Part shown: one piece after another, positions 6,459 to 8,596 of the stretch
Numbering within the stretch: the first letter of the stretch is position 1
Layout: each line of letters opens with the position of its first letter
NCBI GenBank assembly: GCA_020430675.1
Contig: JAGQJJ010000124.1
Coordinates: forward strand, 1 to 8,596
Length of the DNA: 8,596 bases
Direction: 5' to 3'
Origin: Myxococcales bacterium
GTDB lineage: Bacteria; Myxococcota; Bradymonadia; UBA7976; UBA1532
The notes under the pieces: model-generated
The model's input: the letters and a program-made list of their open reading frames with translations, nothing else
Told to the model about the DNA's origin: nothing
Databases searched by the model: none
Translations under genes and position numbers: made by a program

Positions 6459-8363
6459 CGCCCGACGAACCGGCCGGGCGAGGCGGAAGCCCTTGGCGTC
6501 GTTCACCGAGCGCGGATCGCTCACGACGCGCTCACCGAGCCCGCCCGGCGCCTTTGAACGATACGATGCGCCGCGAATGACCCGCTTTGCGCCGAGCAGC
6601 GGGCCGGCGGGGTCCACCTGCGAAGCCGTGGCCGGCAGACCCGCGGTGTCCGCGCACCACTCGGAGGCATTGCCCAGCATGTCATACAGCTTGCGCCCCA
6701 CCGACCCGCAGGGTTCGCGCTGACCCACCGGGTGAAGCTGCCGTCCGCTGTTGCCGATATGCCATGCCACACGGTCGAGATCGGCCTCGGTGTCGCCGGC
6801 GCAATACCGGGTGCGCACCTGGCCGCCATCGCGGGCCGCATACGCCCACTCCGCTTCGGTCGGCAGCCGCGCGTCGAGCCACGCGGCGAACGCGACCGCC
6901 TGATACCAGCTCAGACCAACCGCCGGCAGATCGTCCGCGTCGCTGGGCCGATGGTCCGCCAGGAAGCGTCGAAACTGGCGGTTGGTCACCTCGAAGGCGC
7001 CGAGCTGAAACGCGCGCGTCAGCTCGACTTCGTGCGTCGGCCCGTCGCCCATGGCAAACCGACCCGGCGCGAAGTCCACCATCTGCCCGGCGATCTCGGC
7101 CAGCAGCGCGGGCGGCGGCGGGCCGAAGCGCGCGCGCAAGGCCGCGAGCACCTGCTGCCGCAGCGCCTCCACGGCGGGCGGATCGGCCCCGGCCCGGCCC
7201 GCGATCTCCACGCTGGCGAGCATCGCACCAAAGGCGATCGCGACCCGGGTCGAAGACAGCCCGGCGAAAGCCGCAGTGTCGACATCGCGCAGCCGCCGCG
7301 CCGCCATGGCCAGATGCACCGCGCCCTTCGGGTCGGCAAACCCGCTCGGGAAGCACTCCGCCAGCAGATAGACCCAATCATCACCCGAGCGATCGGGCAT
7401 CAGGCGGACCAGATCATCCACCGCCAGGCCGCTCGCCAGCAGCACCGCCAGCTTCGCCGGCACCGCGTCCACCTCCAGCGTGGCCAGCTCGGCGATCTGC
7501 GCGCGCGTCCAGGCATCGAGCGGCGCCGGGGCGACCGGCGCCGCGGCCGCCTCGCGCGCGGCGTCGGCCGGACCTGACACCACGCCGGCCGGTTGCTCCC
7601 CGCGAGAGAGCGCCCAGGCCGCCACCCCGCCGAGGGCCACCAGCGCGATCGCAACCGCCACCCAAAGCGCCCAGTGCGTGCCGACGGGCAGCCGCCACTG
7701 TGTCGCCGCGGGCCGGTCGCGCGGGGCGTGCAACCGCCACGGCCACTCCGCCTGCCCGCCGCCGCTGACGGGTCGCAGCATGCGCGTCTCGGTCGCCGCC
7801 GCCGGGTCGCTCAGCGCGGCGCGAATCCGGCTCTCGGCGCTGGCATAGGCCGCGGCGATCGACCGCCCGCGGCTCAGGTCATCGTAAAAGCGGTAGGCAA
7901 AATCGCAGGCGACGCCGTCGCGGATGGCAACATCGGTGGCGATGATCGGGACCGCGCAATGGGCCTGCATCGCCTGCACCTGGGGCCCGGTGGTGCACCC
8001 GTTGAGGAAGACCAACGCCAGCGCCGGCAGCTGGCCAAGCCGCTCCGCCACCCCCGTCGCGTTGGCGGCCACCGCGTGCCCGGCGTCGTCTTCCAACAGC
8101 AGCGCATCGGGTTGCGCATGGCCGCCGTAGTGAAATATGACTATATCGTCATTGTATTTGGCGATCAGGTCGTACAGGTCGTCGAGCCGCACATGGCCGG
8201 CCACGACGACCTTGACCCGCTCACCCGCGCTGCTCAAAGCACGCTCGATCTCGCGCTGCTCGCGCACCAGATCGCGCAGATAGCCATCGCCGACCCGATC
8301 GTTGGCAAAGGCCAGCAGGATGACCGGCGTGCCGTCCGGCGCCGCGGCTTCGTCTCCGCTCAT
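6453..8363 (-). CDS. CHAT-domain protease fused to a membrane helix and an FGE-like (pseudo-enzyme) domain
   Basis: Protein of 636 residues. Residues about 12-195 are a CHAT (caspase-like) protease domain: PVILLAFANDRVG near the N-terminus, the probable catalytic His82 in FHYGGHA and Cys123 in FLNGCTTG. One membrane helix spans about 231-252. Arginines cluster on its N-terminal side, predicting a cytoplasmic protease and a periplasmic C-terminus. Residues about 282-420 are helical and unrecognised. Residues about 426-634 match the formylglycine-generating-enzyme/sulfatase-modifying fold: VDFAPGRFAMGDG, LPTEAEWAYAAR (500-511), LGNASEWC (563-570), RGASYRS (597-603) and a KGFRLAR end. The active-site cysteines that follow GGSY in true FGEs are absent, so this domain is more likely a ligand-binding C-type-lectin-like fold. 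GAGGAGG lies 10 bases before the ATG, and the preceding gene stops 40 bases upstream, suggesting an operon. A role as a sensor-triggered protease in defence or cell death is inference. Confidence 0.88.
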   Translation of the reverse strand: MSGDEAAAPDGTPVILLAFANDRVGDGYLRDLVREQREIERALSSAGERVKVVVAGHVRLDDLYDLIAKYNDDIVIFHYGGHAQPDALLLEDDAGHAVAANATGVAERLGQLPALALVFLNGCTTGPQVQAMQAHCAVPIIATDVAIRDGVACDFAYRFYDDLSRGRSIAAAYASAESRIRAALSDPAAATETRMLRPVSGGGQAEWPWRLHAPRDRPAATQWRLPVGTHWALWVAVAIALVALGGVAAWALSRGEQPAGVVSGPADAAREAAAAPVAPAPLDAWTRAQIAELATLEVDAVPAKLAVLLASGLAVDDLVRLMPDRSGDDWVYLLAECFPSGFADPKGAVHLAMAARRLRDVDTAAFAGLSSTRVAIAFGAMLASVEIAGRAGADPPAVEALRQQVLAALRARFGPPPPALLAEIAGQMVDFAPGRFAMGDGPTHEVELTRAFQLGAFEVTNRQFRRFLADHRPSDADDLPAVGLSWYQAVAFAAWLDARLPTEAEWAYAARDGGQVRTRYCAGDTEADLDRVAWHIGNSGRQLHPVGQREPCGSVGRKLYDMLGNASEWCADTAGLPATASQVDPAGPLLGAKRVIRGASYRSKAPGGLGERVVSDPRSVNDAKGFRLARPVRRAL

Positions 8364-8403
8364 GCCTCAACCGCCTCCTCGTCAGGGCCCCGGCACCGCC
8401 GGC

Positions 8404-8596
8404 TCACCGCCCGATGAAGCCGTCGTCGAAGGCGCCTTCGCTGGCGATGTCCTCGGGCGCCTGCCGGTAGTGCCGGTCGAGAAAATCATTGATTTCATCA
8501 ACTTGCACGCACGGCGCCTCGTAGCGCCACCGCCAGGTCACCACCGCGACCTCGCTCGGCAGGTTCTCGTAGGGCGTCAGGATCCACCGAAAGAAG
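8404..8596 (-). CDS. 3' end of an unrecognised gene upstream of the CHAT protease gene (partial)
   Basis: An open frame enters from the right edge on the minus strand and ends at a TGA at 8404-8406, giving the last 63 residues. It starts FFRWILTPYENLPSEVAVV, continues with WRWRYEAPC and an acidic stretch VDEINDFLDRHY, and ends with FDDGFIGR. The frame has GC-rich codon use typical of the window except for a short AT-richer stretch around 8480-8500. The 40-base gap to the CHAT-protease start, with a strong ribosome site in it, indicates co-transcription. I do not recognise the family. Its position suggests a partner, regulator or substrate of the CHAT protein, which is inference only. Confidence 0.65.
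   Translation of the reverse strand, partial: FFRWILTPYENLPSEVAVVTWRWRYEAPCVQVDEINDFLDRHYRQAPEDIASEGAFDDGFIGR

Noticed and set aside
6453..7090. Active formylglycine-generating enzyme, or a diversity-generating-retroelement target with a variable region at its C-terminus
   Set aside because: The catalytic cysteines are missing, no sulfatase is nearby, and no reverse transcriptase or template-repeat copy of the C-terminal coding end was noticed in the window.
6587..7768. Plus-strand open frame of 393 codons opposite the CHAT/FGE gene
   Set aside because: The product is mainly Arg, Pro and Ala; the opposite strand encodes recognisable CHAT and FGE-like domains.

Overview
The window is GC-rich DNA with dense coding and short intergenic gaps. 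The best guess is a Myxococcota/Bradymonadota-type (former deltaproteobacterial) genome. The main clue is a lipoprotein with an Asp-Ala/Met-Pro linker followed by cysteine-rich CGDGxCGxGE repeats, a style common in those phyla. This is an inference from protein style and composition; there is no rRNA or other marker gene here.

Layout. (1) 14-1231, minus strand: a secreted, probably lipid-anchored, extremely cysteine-rich repeat protein. (2) After a 110 bp divergent intergenic region, 1342-2460, plus strand: a non-hydrolysing UDP-N-acetylglucosamine 2-epimerase (WecB family), standing alone. (3) 2512-6458, plus strand: a compact three-gene operon. An AT-rich promoter/operator carries a long composite palindrome. 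It precedes a TetR-type regulator with two tandem DNA-binding domains, a large rifampin-phosphotransferase-like enzyme (ATP-grasp domain, middle domain, C-terminal swivelling His domain), and a small membrane protein resembling half of an ArsP/YraQ-type permease. Both gene junctions are 4-base start/stop overlaps (ATGA, GTGA), so translation is probably coupled. (4) 6453-8596, minus strand: an operon running toward region 3 and overlapping its last gene by 6 bp. It has the 3' end of an unrecognised gene, then a CHAT (caspase-like) protease joined through one membrane helix to a formylglycine-generating-enzyme-like domain that lacks the catalytic cysteines.

How the parts may work together. The regulator in region 3 lies directly over its own promoter and would control all three genes. 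A plausible reading is an inducible small-molecule response: the regulator senses a ligand, the kinase-like enzyme phosphorylates it or a related compound, and the membrane protein moves or senses something at the membrane. The substrate is unknown, and rifamycins are only the nearest precedent. Region 4 looks like a membrane-spanning sensor-protease: predicted periplasmic lectin-like domain, cytoplasmic CHAT protease. This fits the general theme of bacterial conflict or programmed-death systems, but the partner gene is cut off by the window edge.

The two strongest points for follow-up are the tandem-HTH TetR protein paired with an operator made of two different words per arm, and the CHAT-TM-pseudo-FGE protein. 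No tRNA, rRNA, CRISPR array, insertion sequence or recombinase was seen.
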